This document shows positions 24,067 to 35,590 of a DNA stretch of 64,000 bases, in pieces. Origin of the DNA: Capsicum annuum (Eukaryota > Streptophyta > Magnoliopsida > Solanales > Solanaceae). The stretch covers positions 1 through 64,000 of the forward strand of contig NW_025892475.1 of assembly GCF_002878395.1 (NCBI RefSeq). The letters are read 5' to 3'. A program made the translations under genes and the position numbers. The notes under the pieces are model-generated. The model saw nothing but the letters and a program-made list of their open reading frames with translations, was not told the DNA's origin and did no database searches. Position 1 is the stretch's first letter. Each line of letters opens with the position of its first letter.

Positions 24067-25766
24067 GGGTTGTGTAGCTGTGCCGTCCTAAACCACCCAC
24101 GGGCTATATGGGTTCATCTCCCTTATTGAAAGGGCCTTAGTAAGTGTAGCCATACGATAGGGGAAGTATCCCATGGGATGACTAGTACATCCCCCAATAG
24201 TGTGATATCATGCACACGGTCCACTAAGACCAATCCTCATAGCGGCAACTATGAGTTGCCTGTTTTGGTCTCCCTGGGACCGCCACCTTGCACGTCTTTT
24301 CTACACATCCTGCCATTATTGCCCAATTAAAATCGTTACTAAACAACCAACTAATCCATTAATCATTTATTATGCAAAGCCATTATTAGCGGTTGTATCG
24401 TTACACCGACCGTACTTGCAAGTACTATCCTTAGCCAACCATATATAGGCCTAAGGGGACTTTTATGTGCCCTTCGACATACCATATTAAGCCACTTGGG
24501 GGACTTCCATGTTCCCCACAAGCATAACCATTTATCCTTTATCCTTTCCAAACCATTTAAACCAATTCAATTAATACATTCACTTAAGGGATTTCCATGT
24601 ACCCCGCAAGGTTTTCAAACTAGACCAACCATGACCACCAAAACATTGACCTTTTAAACCATTCCAAACCATTTTTATACCATGCCTAGAATTTAAAGCA
24701 TTTATATAATTTAAACCATTTAAACCATGCAAAATCATTTAGAGTTCCATTAACAAACCAAACCATGAAAGAGTTCCAATGAAAGTTCAATAATAGAGTA
24801 AAAACATTCTGAGGCATTTTATCAAACATATTGAGGGCATACCTTTACCAAGACCAAAACCAATGCATAAACCATCATAATTAGGGTTACTCAAGACCTC
24901 TTTTGTTATTCCATAACAAACCAATAACCACATATGCAAGTCATTACCAATAACATGTAAAAATGTAGTTTAAACCAATACCAAACCATATGCATCAAAA
25001 CCCTCAACAATTTTTCGAAATCCACCATTCATGATTCATAAAAGAATGTTTAAAACACAATATGCCTTTAAATTGAAAAAACAATGAAGGAAGGAGTACA
25101 TGCCTTATACAAGAATATTCCGAAGAGAAACATGACTCTTGAGCCCCTTTGAAGAACACATGAGAAACCCTAGCCTCCAATTTTCAAGATAGTGTTTGAG
25201 AGAGTCTTTGATGTGTTTTAATCCACTAATAAGTGTTATTGAAGTCCATATAGGGTTATATCTCGGAAGGACATAGGTTTTTAGAAGTAGGAAATGTCCA
25301 AACTAACCTTGACTTAAAATTAACACGAATCATGTCCAGGGGTACATCTCCCCCTTACCATTCATATCCTAGGGTATGAGTGGTAGCCCAACTCATGCCC
25401 AAACCTTTACATAACCTTACGTACTTATTTCTATATGACTCATACCCCCTAATTCATACCTAAGGGTATGAGTGACACACCAATTGTGCCCACCACTCGT
25501 ATAGTGGACAAATTTCATTAGACAACTTAAACATGCACCATACGACTTGCCTTGCACCACTCATATGTTTATGTATGACTTTTACCCTTTTGAGTCGTAT
25601 CTTGAGCAGTAGAAAAGCCTTCCATACTTCCTAGGGTACAAATGAACCCTCAAGACAACCCCAAACTAGTATCTAATGGTTACGAGTGACTTCCTTCAGT
25701 CGTATCGAGCCAACAAGGTCTAAATCCTAAGAAATTTTGCGAGGGTTCTATTCCTAGGGTGTTGCA
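24067..25766 (-). repeat. 3' LTR of element D, truncated
   Basis: Reverse complement of the C LTR family, starting TGCAACACCC at 25766 and ending at the palindrome centre. It shares ccatgggatgactagtacatc and cccacgggctatatggg with the D 5' LTR at 30358-30460. Confidence 0.82.
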
Positions 25767-25780
25767 GTCTCCCCAACTAG
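25767..25780 (-). promoter_or_regulatory. Polypurine tract of element D
   Basis: The minus strand reads ctagttggggagac before TGCAACACCC, like the C tract. Confidence 0.75.
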
Positions 25781-28700
25781 GAACATTCATCCATGAATGA
25801 TGGGTAAGTGCAAGGATAAGAATGAGGTAACACATTAACACACATCAAACTTTCCCCCAACCGAAATAGAGGACAAGAACACAAACCAAGATGAGAAGAT
25901 CATCACATATCCTGGGCACGATTTACACCCCAACACCTTCATCCTAACCTCTAACTAGGTTAGGAAACAAATATGCAAGATGGACCATTCCTTACCTTTA
26001 ACCAAGTTAGAATACAAGGATGTGTTGATGAACACACACACCTTACTCAGAAATTTTCCAGAACAAGAAACCAACGTGGATCCTTGGACTTCAAGTCCAC
26101 CACCACATCCCAAATGACTTTCTCAGACTTTTAGTCCCCCCATGGAACCTTTACCGAAGCCATATGTTTCATTCGCAACCGGCAAACTTTACCAACTCAT
26201 GATCATTGTCGGGACCCTCTTAAAGAATAATGAATTAGAGATACTAAAACCACCTAAAGAAACCTAACCAACCAAGGACCAACCACACCCCCACAAAACA
26301 TAGATTACTGGATGAATGGATTCTTGCTAGAGAGCAAGTCCAAATCGATTTGGAATTTAATGAGACACATCATTGTGAGAACTTGAGTCTAACTCTACAC
26401 CACCAACTCCATTTTCAAGCCTATCCAATGCTAAAATGAGTAAGCTTAGGCCATCGGGATTTACTTCTTACATTTATCCCAAAACACTATTCCACTTTCA
26501 TCACCATTATAATATGGAAACTACGAGTAAAGGACATGAGAAAACCCATATTAATTCCCGACCTATGATTGAACACCAAAATCATGCAACTATTAAACCA
26601 TGAAACATTCATAAAAACTATGCCTTACCAAACCCAACACAACCATGGGAGCAACTACCAACCACAATAATTCAAGCCTACCGCTTGCATACCTGCGGTA
26701 TGATCTATCCATCAAAAGATCTAGAACCCTCTATCATTACACAACGATTTTCACCACTTATTCCTTTCCTAAACAATTCTCATGAAAACAACGTTACCTT
26801 ACTTCCAAACCTTAACTCTAGTAGACAACCTAGACTCTTCCCCACTTAGGGACCTTTATATTCCTCTTTACAAAATGTCACCATTCACTCTAAGCCACTA
26901 CTATCCTAACATAAGAAGAGTCATTAAGGAATCCAAAGTACAAGAATTATCTATGCCTCCCAAGGTAAGATAGAGACCCCCGAAATAAGACATGAAACCA
27001 TAGGCACGAAGTACTTTACAATAACCACCTAGACCATAATGAAAAATCATCCCGATCAAACCTTACCATTAAAGGAGTCCTTAAACTGGACACCGAAAGA
27101 AACACAACCACACATACCATGAGTAACTTAACATAAAGTCAAGTCTCAGATTCAGAAAACAAGTCGAATGAAAAATGCAAACCTTAGGTATAGACGCTAA
27201 TAGAATGCATACAACATTGGTAGAGCACTCTCTTAATAGTAAGAGAAGAGTATCAACAAAATATGAAACCCAACCATTCCTTGAAGTCCACCACTAGAAG
27301 AAAAGTTTTATATTAACCACCAACCTTTATCCCATTTCTCCTACAAGCACAACACTCCACTCTAATGAGGATAAGTAAAGACATACTCAAGGGATACTTG
27401 GTTCTCCCATACCTAAAACGTCATTCAACGTAGTGCTACCTAGAGCCCAACATAGACATGCAAAAACAATTGGACCAAATTAACTCCATGGTTCCCAATT
27501 AAATCAAAACTATTTTAAAATCAAACCATGGCAATCAAGGCCTTTCTAAAATCATTTGAATATAAGCAAAAAGTAATTCATGTTCCTTTAGCCATTTTTT
27601 CAATGCAAAGATTTAAGGATAGTCAAACCATATGACAAAATTATATTCAATGACAATTTTCACAAATAATTTTAGGACATGCAATTTTCAATACCAAAAC
27701 CAAGTAATTGGGGGATTCATAGTACCCTGAAATTCACATACCATTCCCATGCATCTCCACATTATTCATAAACATTAATAAAGCATGAATAATGCATATC
27801 CCATGGAAAATCAATTAAATGAGTAATCATGTAAAAAATCCTCAATTATGCCCAAATCCATATTCAAAACCATGAATTTAGAAATTAATTTCATGCCAGC
27901 AATAAGGTACAAGTATAGGGACAAAGATAGATGCAAGCTTCATGTTCTATCCCATCCCATGACTTAACCCCCAACCTACGACTTTACCTTCACAATTCCT
28001 GCATTGCTATCCCCGAGAAAACATGCTTTCTTTATCCAAATTGAACATTGAGGTTCAAGACTAGTATCTACCAATCACCATGTACTATTATCAAAGTACC
28101 CCATATAAAATGGAATACACCTATAAGGTCCTCCCCTACTAGAAGGACACCCTAAATTCCCTATTCATACAGGGAAAACCTATGCATTTCCAGGTAACCA
28201 TTCCCACTATACATGCAAATGAAACATTTTATAGAGAATCATCAAGACTAATGAATCATTTATCTAAGAGATCCTTTAGTTTCTTCATCAGATCCTTTAA
28301 CCCAACCAGAATCATTTTATAAAGAAAGAATAGAAATTGGACAAGTGTATGAAATAAGACTAATCCCAAACTAACCTCCCCATTAGAAACACACCATAAG
28401 GTTCATTAAGACAGCTTCAAGAGATTCATTCACCACTGAAATCAAATACAAGGAAAGACCTTCTGAGTTAGAATCTTTAACCCAGACCAAGTAATAAAGA
28501 AAATCCTTTTTGGAGACAAATCTTCGAGTCCTAAGACATGATATAACCTTTCCACTTAATAATTAGGGAACAAAGCTATCCTCTTATTCTATGATTAACT
28601 CACCATAGAGCCTAACAAGTTCGACATTCTAATAGTGAAAAGCATGAGTGCAACCAAATCCATCCCTCGAATGACATTGGAATCCATCATATCCGTGTCA

Positions 28701-29571
28701 AACAATTTCCACTAAGACCTCTTTACTACCAATGGATACTGCACACCTCTATAGAGTTATTTGAAAAACATAGAGTCACCTATCGGGGTACAATAATAAG
28801 AAGAAAAAAGTATAAAATAACCTTGGGACCAAAACCAAAATACATAATAACCAATGAGGTCACACAAGAGAGAGGACCCCAAACCAAATAAACCACACAT
28901 ACCACAATGAAAGGAGTTTTTAATACACCAATCTCAGAGACAGAAGTAGCACCCCCAATGCAAGAGATAGAGAAGTAGAAGCCAATTTACTATTTACCCA
29001 AGAGGTAATCCTTTTGGGATACTTCTATTTAACTAGGAAACTATGACTCCTTACCTTTCCTATTTCCAATCTCACCTCATTTCTCCTTGTACCAATAGGA
29101 TAGGACTGGTGTGACAAAGTTATCACTATTTGGGTGAATAAATTAGTAAAATATTGAAACTCAGCATTGGTAACCACCCCTGTAAGGTAACCGAGAATGA
29201 ATGCCACTTTTCGAGATAGGGTAGTGAAGACCGTTGGGACTTTACGAAGAAAATCAAAAGCTGTGACCCTTAGCCAGGTCTGTGCCTTATAAGTTATGCT
29301 TGATCTATCCATGTTTTCCTCGAATGGGACAAGTGAGTTTCCAAGAACCTTTAGATCATTGCAGAGGTATGATCCAAAGAGTGAACGAAAGGATATTAAG
29401 AGAAAAGTTCAAGAACTTAAACTCTGTAGTTAAAAAGTAGAATGACCAAGAAAGTGAAACATTCCTAGATGCCTCATAGCCTCCTAATTATAATTATGGA
29501 ATGTGACACACTCATAAGTAAGACTCTACATAACACGACTATGTGGACACCCAATTACACCAAAACCTAAA
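25781..29571 (-). other. Internal region of element D, no recognised gene
   Basis: 3.8 kb with frequent stops in all frames. I looked for the RT box, the RNase H aspartates, the GMDWL protease block and a zinc knuckle on both strands and found none. Frames of 63 codons (26782-26973, plus) and 95 codons (29025-29312, minus) are the only open ones of note. Only the two ends resemble element C. It may be captured host DNA or a heavily decayed interior. Confidence 0.5.
29025..29312 (-). CDS. Unrecognised 95-codon frame at the gag position of D
   Basis: It lies on the element's sense strand, about 260 bp after the primer site, roughly where gag begins in C. It starts MDRSSITYKAQTWLRVTAF and ends GKVRSHSFLVK. 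The composition is ordinary, with no zinc knuckle, no capsid motif and no clear membrane segment. It could be a chance frame. I do not recognise a family and assign no function. Confidence 0.2.
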   Translation of the reverse strand: MDRSSITYKAQTWLRVTAFDFLRKVPTVFTTLSRKVAFILGYLTGVVTNAEFQYFTNLFTQIVITLSHQSYPIGTRRNEVRLEIGKVRSHSFLVK

Positions 29572-29583
29572 GCTTTGATACCA
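29572..29583 (-). promoter_or_regulatory. Primer-binding site of element D
   Basis: The minus strand reads tggtatcaaagc, one base off the initiator tRNA-Met complement, directly after the LTR end. The following leader (gggtgtccacatagtcgtg) aligns with the leader of element C. Confidence 0.85.
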
Positions 29584-30241
29584 ACTTAATATGACCCAAA
29601 CTAAGGTCTAGTCATAATGGGCAATCTCGTACCTAACCAGGAGTAGGAACTGCCCCCATTACCCAACCCAACTACCTAATGCATACCTTGAGTCAGCTGA
29701 AGTTCGAATGCATAAAAAGATAACATATCCAACTGTGTCGTGACTCTGGAAAAAGTCTACAACCAAGACCAACCAAATCAAGTCCAACCAACCAATAACC
29801 AACCAAACCAATATGGAAGGCATAAACTAATGCCATAGTGATAAGCCAATGTATGTATAATAATATAAACAATCCATACCATACCGTTATCCATAGTTGT
29901 CTATACAAAGCCTCGAGACTGACCAAGAGTACATAGTCAGGACATGCCCCCGACCCTAGCCAAAACCAAAGTCTATGAAAGACAACAAATATGTAAGTAA
30001 ACCATGAAATAAAATAGATGCCTTCCAAACTATGGAAGCTCACCACTTCAATCCAACATCAACTATACCCGAACTCTATCACCAAGTAAGAGAAGTAGAA
30101 TGGACGGTTCCTATATAGCATGGGTATACAATCGCCAGTAGAGGAGTTAGCAGGTGAATGCTAGCATGTATTTAAGATAGGGATACCAAGTAAAACCAAC
30201 TAATACACATAACTATATACACACACACACATATATATATG

Positions 30242-30273
<32 letters not shown>

Positions 30274-32036
30274 GATATAACCATGCCAGGAAAAGGAATT
30301 GAGTTTTGTATGCCTTGAAAACCATTACTTGGGCTATGGAGCCTTGCCGTCCTAAACCCCCCACGGGCTATATGGGTTCATCTTCCCCTACTGAAAGGAC
30401 CCAGTACATGTAGACACACGAATATGGAAGTTTCCTAAAGGATGACTAGTACATCCCCTAATAGTGTGACATAAGGCACATGGTACACTAAGACCAATCC
30501 TCATATCAATAAATATGAGTTTCCAATTTCGGTCTCCCCAGGGCTGCCACCTTCTACAACTTTGCTACATATTTTGTCATTATTGCCTAATTAAAATCAT
30601 TACCAAACAGCTAACTAATCCATTAAATATTTATTATCCAAGGCCATTATTAGTGGTGGTATCATCATATTGACATACTTAAAAGTACTATCCATAGCCA
30701 TTCATATATAGGTTTAATGGGATTTTCAAGTGCCTTCTCATATACCATATTAATCCACTTAAGGGACTTCTATGTTCCCCACAAGCATAACAATTTAACC
30801 TTTAGCCTTTCAAAACTATTTAAAGCATTTCAATTAATGCATTCACTTGAAGGATTTCCATGTACCCTACAAGGTTTTCAAAATAGACCCACCATAAACA
30901 CCAAAACCTTTACCTCTTAGGCCATTCCAAACCATTTTTAGATCATGCCAAGCATTTAAAGAATTTATATCATTTAAAATATTGAAACCATGTAAAACCA
31001 TTCAAAATCATTTAGAGTTCCATTAACAAACAAAACCAAGACAGAGTTGCAATGAAAGTTCTAGAATAGTGTAAAAACATTCTTTAAGGCATTTTATCAA
31101 ACATATTGAGGGAATACCTTACCAAGACCATAACCAATACATGAACCACCATAATTAGGGTTACTCGAGACCCTTTTGTTAAACTATTACCAACCAATAA
31201 CCACATATGCAAATCATTACCAAAAAATATGTAAAAACATAGTTTAAACAAATACCAAACCATATGCACCAAGACCCTCAATAATTATTTGAAATCCACC
31301 ATTCATGATTCATAAACCAAAGTTTTAAATACAATACACATGCCTTTATGTTGAAAAATAATAAGAGAAGGAGTACATGGCTTATATAAGAAGATTATAA
31401 GGAGAAACATGACTCTTAAGCCTGTTTGAAGAACACATAAGAAACCCTAGCCTCCAATCTTAAGAGAGTGTTTGAGAGAGTATTTGATGTGTTTTAATCA
31501 TTTAATAGGTGTTATGGAAGGCCATATATGGTTATATGATGTGATTACATAAGTTTTTAGGATTAGGAAATATCCAAACTATGCTTGACTTAAAATTAAA
31601 ACAAGTCATGTCCAGGGGTACGACTCCCCCTTACCATTCGTATCCTAGGGTATGAGTGGTACCCCAATTCGTACCCAAACCTTTCCATAATATTACCTAA
31701 TAGATTCTATATGACTCACACCACCCTAAGTCATACCTAAGTGTATGAGTGACACCTCCAATCATACCCATCACACGTACGACAAATTCCATAAGACAAC
31801 TCAAACATGCACCATACGACTTGCCTTGCACCACTCGTATGTTCATATATGACTTTTACCCTTGTGAGTCATATATTATGTAGTAGATAATCCTCTCATA
31901 CTTCCTAGGGTATGATTAAATCCTCAATACAACCCCTAACTCATATATAGTGGGTACAAGTGACTCCCTTGAGTCGTAGCGAGCCAAAAATGTCCAAAGC
32001 CTAAGAAATTTTTCAAGGTTTGTATTCAAAGGGTGT
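29584..32036 (-). repeat. 5' LTR of element D
   Basis: About 2.45 kb, matching the C 5' LTR (2.32 kb) in reverse complement through the blocks near 30340-30760 and 31560-32010. It contains a TA microsatellite. The frames at 29693-30046, 30717-30920 and 31084-31281 lie in LTR sequence and are not genes. Confidence 0.85.
30214..30276. repeat. AC/AT microsatellite
   Basis: An (ac)n run passes into (at)n with gt and ac interruptions, inside the D 5' LTR. Confidence 0.95.
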
Positions 32037-32653
32037 GTCTCCCTTACCAAGAGAATATATATCACAATCGTCATCCATAGACCATGATTATAGTAGGGAG
32101 ATCACTATTTATGCAATTACAATCGCAGTATCTCCACCTTGCACCACACATTAGTTAAAATTTAAAGAAATTCCATGTTTTAGCCAATGCTTCAAAATCC
32201 ATTTGGGATCCAATATACAAAAATGAACTCTGTAACCACACTAATTTTGATGTTTCAAATACATTGGCAAAGCCGAATTATCCATCCTAGGTCGTTCAAC
32301 CAATTGTCATACACCTAAATTTCAAATTTTCCAACTTTTTGACCAATAGTTCAAAATGATCTCCAGTGCATAGGGACCTAAACCAAAGTAATACCTAGCC
32401 TAAAATAGATACTATGGAAATACTAGCACATCTAGAATTTTCATTCCAGATCATTTTACTAAAGGCTTTGCCTGGTAGCCATTTGGAACCACCAAAGACT
32501 TCTAAACAGGGAATTGATTCTAAATACCAAACAAACTTCTTGGTAATCAAGATAAAAGCTCCAAAAAGTAGTAAATTAATTTGGGTAGCTATGGAAAATA
32601 TCTAACAGTGAACACAATTAGAAATATTGAAAAAGACCAAAAGGGTTATTACA
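32037..32653 (-). repeat. Right half of the split LTR-like element
   Basis: Non-coding DNA ending ggttattaca, like the right ends of A (ggttaca) and B (tcttaca), directly before U1 resumes. The first bases on the D side (minus-strand ...ggtaagggagac) resemble a polypurine tract next to the D LTR. The frame 32414-32605 has no motif. Confidence 0.4.
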
Positions 32654-33205
32654 CTTTCTTACCTCACAATTTTGGAGCATAGTTTGCGTTATCCTTAGTA
32701 AAATTGTGGTTTGGTGTGAAAGAATTTATGTGATTTGATCTATAACGGGAAATCATGATAATATAAGTGTTGAATCTTGATTTAGCATATTGTACATCAT
32801 CCTAGATATAAGTTTTACAGTCATAACAATTTTCCATGGGTAATGTCCTAAAAAAAGGGCATCTAGCCATATCAGGCTGTGACCCTCTTGACTGAAGTCC
32901 TTTATCTAGTCATGCTATTTCATTAAGCCAACAAGAACCAATAGATAGTTTCCAATTTTCTTACATCAAGAAGTTCATCACTTTGTTTGTACATAAGGAT
33001 TTAGAAGGTTGTTCTCTTTGGCTTCAGACGATGGGAGTGCTCGAAATCATTAGCGGATCAGAGAGGTTGGGGATAATATCTCAATATGTCATATGTTATA
33101 ACCCATGAGGCTAGAATAAAGCTAATCGATTCATCTTTAGATATGTTTCTCCAAATCTTGGTCCATTTTGTGGTTTCATCATTTTTATTTATGTTGAGGA
33201 ATACT
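32654..33205 (-). pseudogene. U1 polyprotein segment, continued after the insertion
   Basis: This matches U6 at 57215-57752 (shared phrases aaaattgtggtttggt, gggtaatgtcctaaaa, cctttatc and gttataacccatgaggct). It is the part of the coat-type polyprotein upstream of the zinc knuckle. It joins leader a2 at about 33205 with no primer site between, so the movement-protein end and about 300 bp of leader are missing at this junction. Confidence 0.65.
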
Positions 33206-34335
33206 ATGACTTTGCCTATCTTTGAACACATGAAATTTTTAATATTCTTTTATGAATACAATTGATTTATATATTATATTCACAGTCTTTTTTCATCTCC
33301 CATGGCTGTTAGCACCCTTAATAGTCTATAGAACAAAGGTGTACTATGCCATACTTCAGATTTACGTGTTTGTAAAATTAAAGAAAGAAAATTGGAAAGA
33401 TATTGTGTAAACCAATCTAATTTTCTTTCATAAACATGGAAAGGACTTAGAGATCTATGTTGCGAGGAAAAGCTAAATTTATTTCATATTCATCAAAAGT
33501 ACTTCAGATTTGCATATTGCAATCACAACAATTATACTTGCCAAAGTGTTTCCTTACCCCACCACTCCAACCTAATATATCAAAGTACCAATATCTTTGG
33601 AAGAGAGAAGAAAGAGATAGAGCTTAGCCAACAAATAATTTTATTGATAGAGTGTAACTTTACAAAAGAGGTTTTTAGGTGGAGAATTCACTGATCTCCA
33701 ACTAATGGCCTCTACTTCTTTTATAGGAGAAGAAAGCTCTAGATAAGCATAATGTTTAGATAAAGTTGAAATAAAATACTACAACTATATCCTATCCTCT
33801 ATGATATAAGCCCTATCTATTAGGACTAGATATGCATTATCTTGGGCACAAATTGTAAGAAATATACATAACCTATTTCATTCAATCTGAGCCCCACTAG
33901 TATGTGATGGGCCTAATAAAATAAAACTCATATGTTGTTGGCATATGACAACATGTGAAATTAGGTGACTGAGAATCTTGCCAAGTAGGTGGATCAGTAG
34001 CTTATAAGCTTCTTGCTAGTAGGAGTCTACCAAGTAGCTGGATAAGCAACTCGTAACCAACGCCATTGAGAGTGTAACCTAATCAAGAAGGTTTCATGGT
34101 AAATTCTGGAAGGTTATTCCACTAGAAGGTAATTCCATAAGCTAGTGGTAAATGGTTACTTCTTTCACATGTCATTTGATTTCATCTTTCAAGCATTATT
34201 AGATAGTATTGGTGATGAAATCTTGCATTATTCTTCCATTCGCCAATTCACAATTTATTTGATGTGTGGTTGGATGAGGATAATAATGGTGTTATATTTT
34301 TCTTCTCATTTATTAAACAATGTCTGGAAGAGAAT
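33206..34335 (-). repeat. Pararetrovirus leader copy a2
   Basis: Same order of blocks as a3-a6, but lacking the primer-site side. It carries ttgccaagtaggtggatcag and one copy of the ggtttcatggta motif. It passes into RNase H of U2 at about 34336, the same junction as in U4. Confidence 0.82.
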
Positions 34336-35590
34336 TCCTCCAATCTTGATAAAAAGTCTACCATGATGTTCTCCTTTGTCTTGATATGTTTTACTTGACT
34401 TTTTTAGGGAGAAAACCATTGAGACTATCGAAGAATCTATGTATTCAGAATAATCTTTAGATTTAGCTGGACTATTTTTTGAAAGGCTCGCATATCTATT
34501 TTTATCAAAAATTTAGTGTGAATAAAAAAGAAGTTACACTTTTTGATTCCATTCTTTACAATAAAAATCTCTTTGAAGGTGGAGTGGTAGTGTTGTTCTG
34601 CTTCTTTGAACTCTCCACTTGCATATTCACATATTTTTTTGGCTATTTTTTTCTATGAGAACTGTACCACAGTAGTCATTGCCGGCATCAGTTTGTAATA
34701 TCATCCTTCTATCTGATGGGATTGGAGTGTCTTGAGCTCTTTGGATAATCTTTTTATTTTTTGGATTGAATCATCTTTCTCTTTTCTCTAGGCTAGTTAA
34801 TTTTTCTTCAGCATCTTTGTAAGTGGGAGATATTTGAAGAGACATTGGGAGTTAAATCTCTAAAATAATTAATCACACCAAGGAACTGCTGGTGCTGTTT
34901 AGCTAAAAAGCTAGCATCTATAAACTTAATCAGTTGTTGGCACATTGTGGTCCTGAAGTGTAAGACTCATGGGTAAAATGCTTTCCCAAAAAGTCAATTT
35001 TATCTCTCACAAGGGTCATCTTCTTTGCCAAGAGCAGAACTCCATACTACTTTACTAGGTCATGGAATTCATGGAGGAGGTCAAGTTGTTCTTCTAATGT
35101 ATTGCTGAAAAGCAGTATAACATCGATATAGACTAGCTATGTATGAAGGATAGGATGACATATCCTAATCATGGTCTTTTGGAAAATGGAAGGGTTTGAG
35201 TCCAAATGGCATAACCTTCTATTAATAATTGTGGTCAGGTATGTAGAAGGTTATTTTGGATCAATCCTTTATGTGTATGCCTAGCTACCTAAATCCTAAT
35301 TTAAGATTAAATTTGGAGAAATAGAGTTTTCCCCTTGTCTGTTTAGCACACTTGTTAACATAGAATGCCTCACAAGCCTTTTAGTAATTTGATTGCTTAA
35401 TGAGCCTAAATTCAAAGAGCTTTGGACACTCTTTTTTTCAAGTTGGAGATGTTTGGGATTCATTCATGAATGGCTGGCCTTTGTCGGATTAATATTTTTA
35501 TTCTTCTTGAAAGAAAGTTTAATGAGGAATTTTTGGTTGAGCTATAATGAATTTTTACTCTTCTTGAGGAACTCTTTGTGAGAACCTACA
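34336..35590 (-). pseudogene. U2 reverse transcriptase and RNase H
   Basis: These enzymes copy the viral RNA into DNA. On the minus strand the palm text MPFGLKP lies near 35192-35212, with the catalytic box YIDVILLFSN near 35110-35135, where the second aspartate has become valine. It is followed by LEEQLDLLHEFHDLVK and AKKMTLVRDKIDFLGKHF, a pararetrovirus-type arrangement. RNase H follows with TDAGNDYCGTVL near 34690. The polyprotein ends in the leader at about 34336 with no integrase. Frame changes and stops are present throughout. Confidence 0.82.

Larger units (their letters stand above)
22587..25766. repeat. Large inverted repeat of two broken 3' LTRs
   Basis: The left arm is the C 3' LTR and the right arm is the D 3' LTR, about 1.5 and 1.7 kb. 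They meet at acacaaccc-t-gggttgtgt (24057-24075), a perfect 9-bp hairpin stem with one central base. Beyond it the arms remain alignable with small indels (cccgtggctagtaggttggc against the reverse of gccgtcctaaaccacccacggg). The polypurine tracts at both outer ends extend the symmetry by about 50 bp. Confidence 0.85.
24067..32036 (-). mobile_element. Element D: non-autonomous relative of C, minus strand
   Basis: On the minus strand the order is 5' LTR (29584-32036), tRNA-iMet primer site (29572-29583), about 3.8 kb internal region, polypurine tract (25767-25780) and a 3' LTR truncated at 24067. LTRs, primer site, the first 200 bp after it and the last 50 bp before the polypurine tract resemble element C. 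The middle shows no gag, RT or integrase motif on either strand. That is the pattern of a large non-autonomous derivative that would rely on C-type proteins (inference). Confidence 0.8.

Noticed and set aside
23598..24551. Two similar frames on opposite strands (23598-23780 and 24363-24551)
   Set aside because: They are mirror images produced by the LTR palindrome and have no domain.
29693..30046. 117-codon hydrophobic minus-strand frame as a membrane protein gene
   Set aside because: It lies wholly in the D 5' LTR beside the primer site. Its composition comes from biased LTR sequence, and the matching part of the C LTR is not open.
30214..30276. AT run as a replication origin or breakpoint marker of viral integration
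   Set aside because: It lies within an LTR and not at a viral junction. The same holds for 14754-14779 and 48006-48039.
33206..34335. Leader copies as LTRs of a retrotransposon
   Set aside because: They look like direct repeats around coding DNA, but they have no TG..CA ends, no target duplication and no polypurine tract beside them, the primer site lies at the coding edge, and no integrase is encoded. Pararetrovirus leaders in tandem explain them better.
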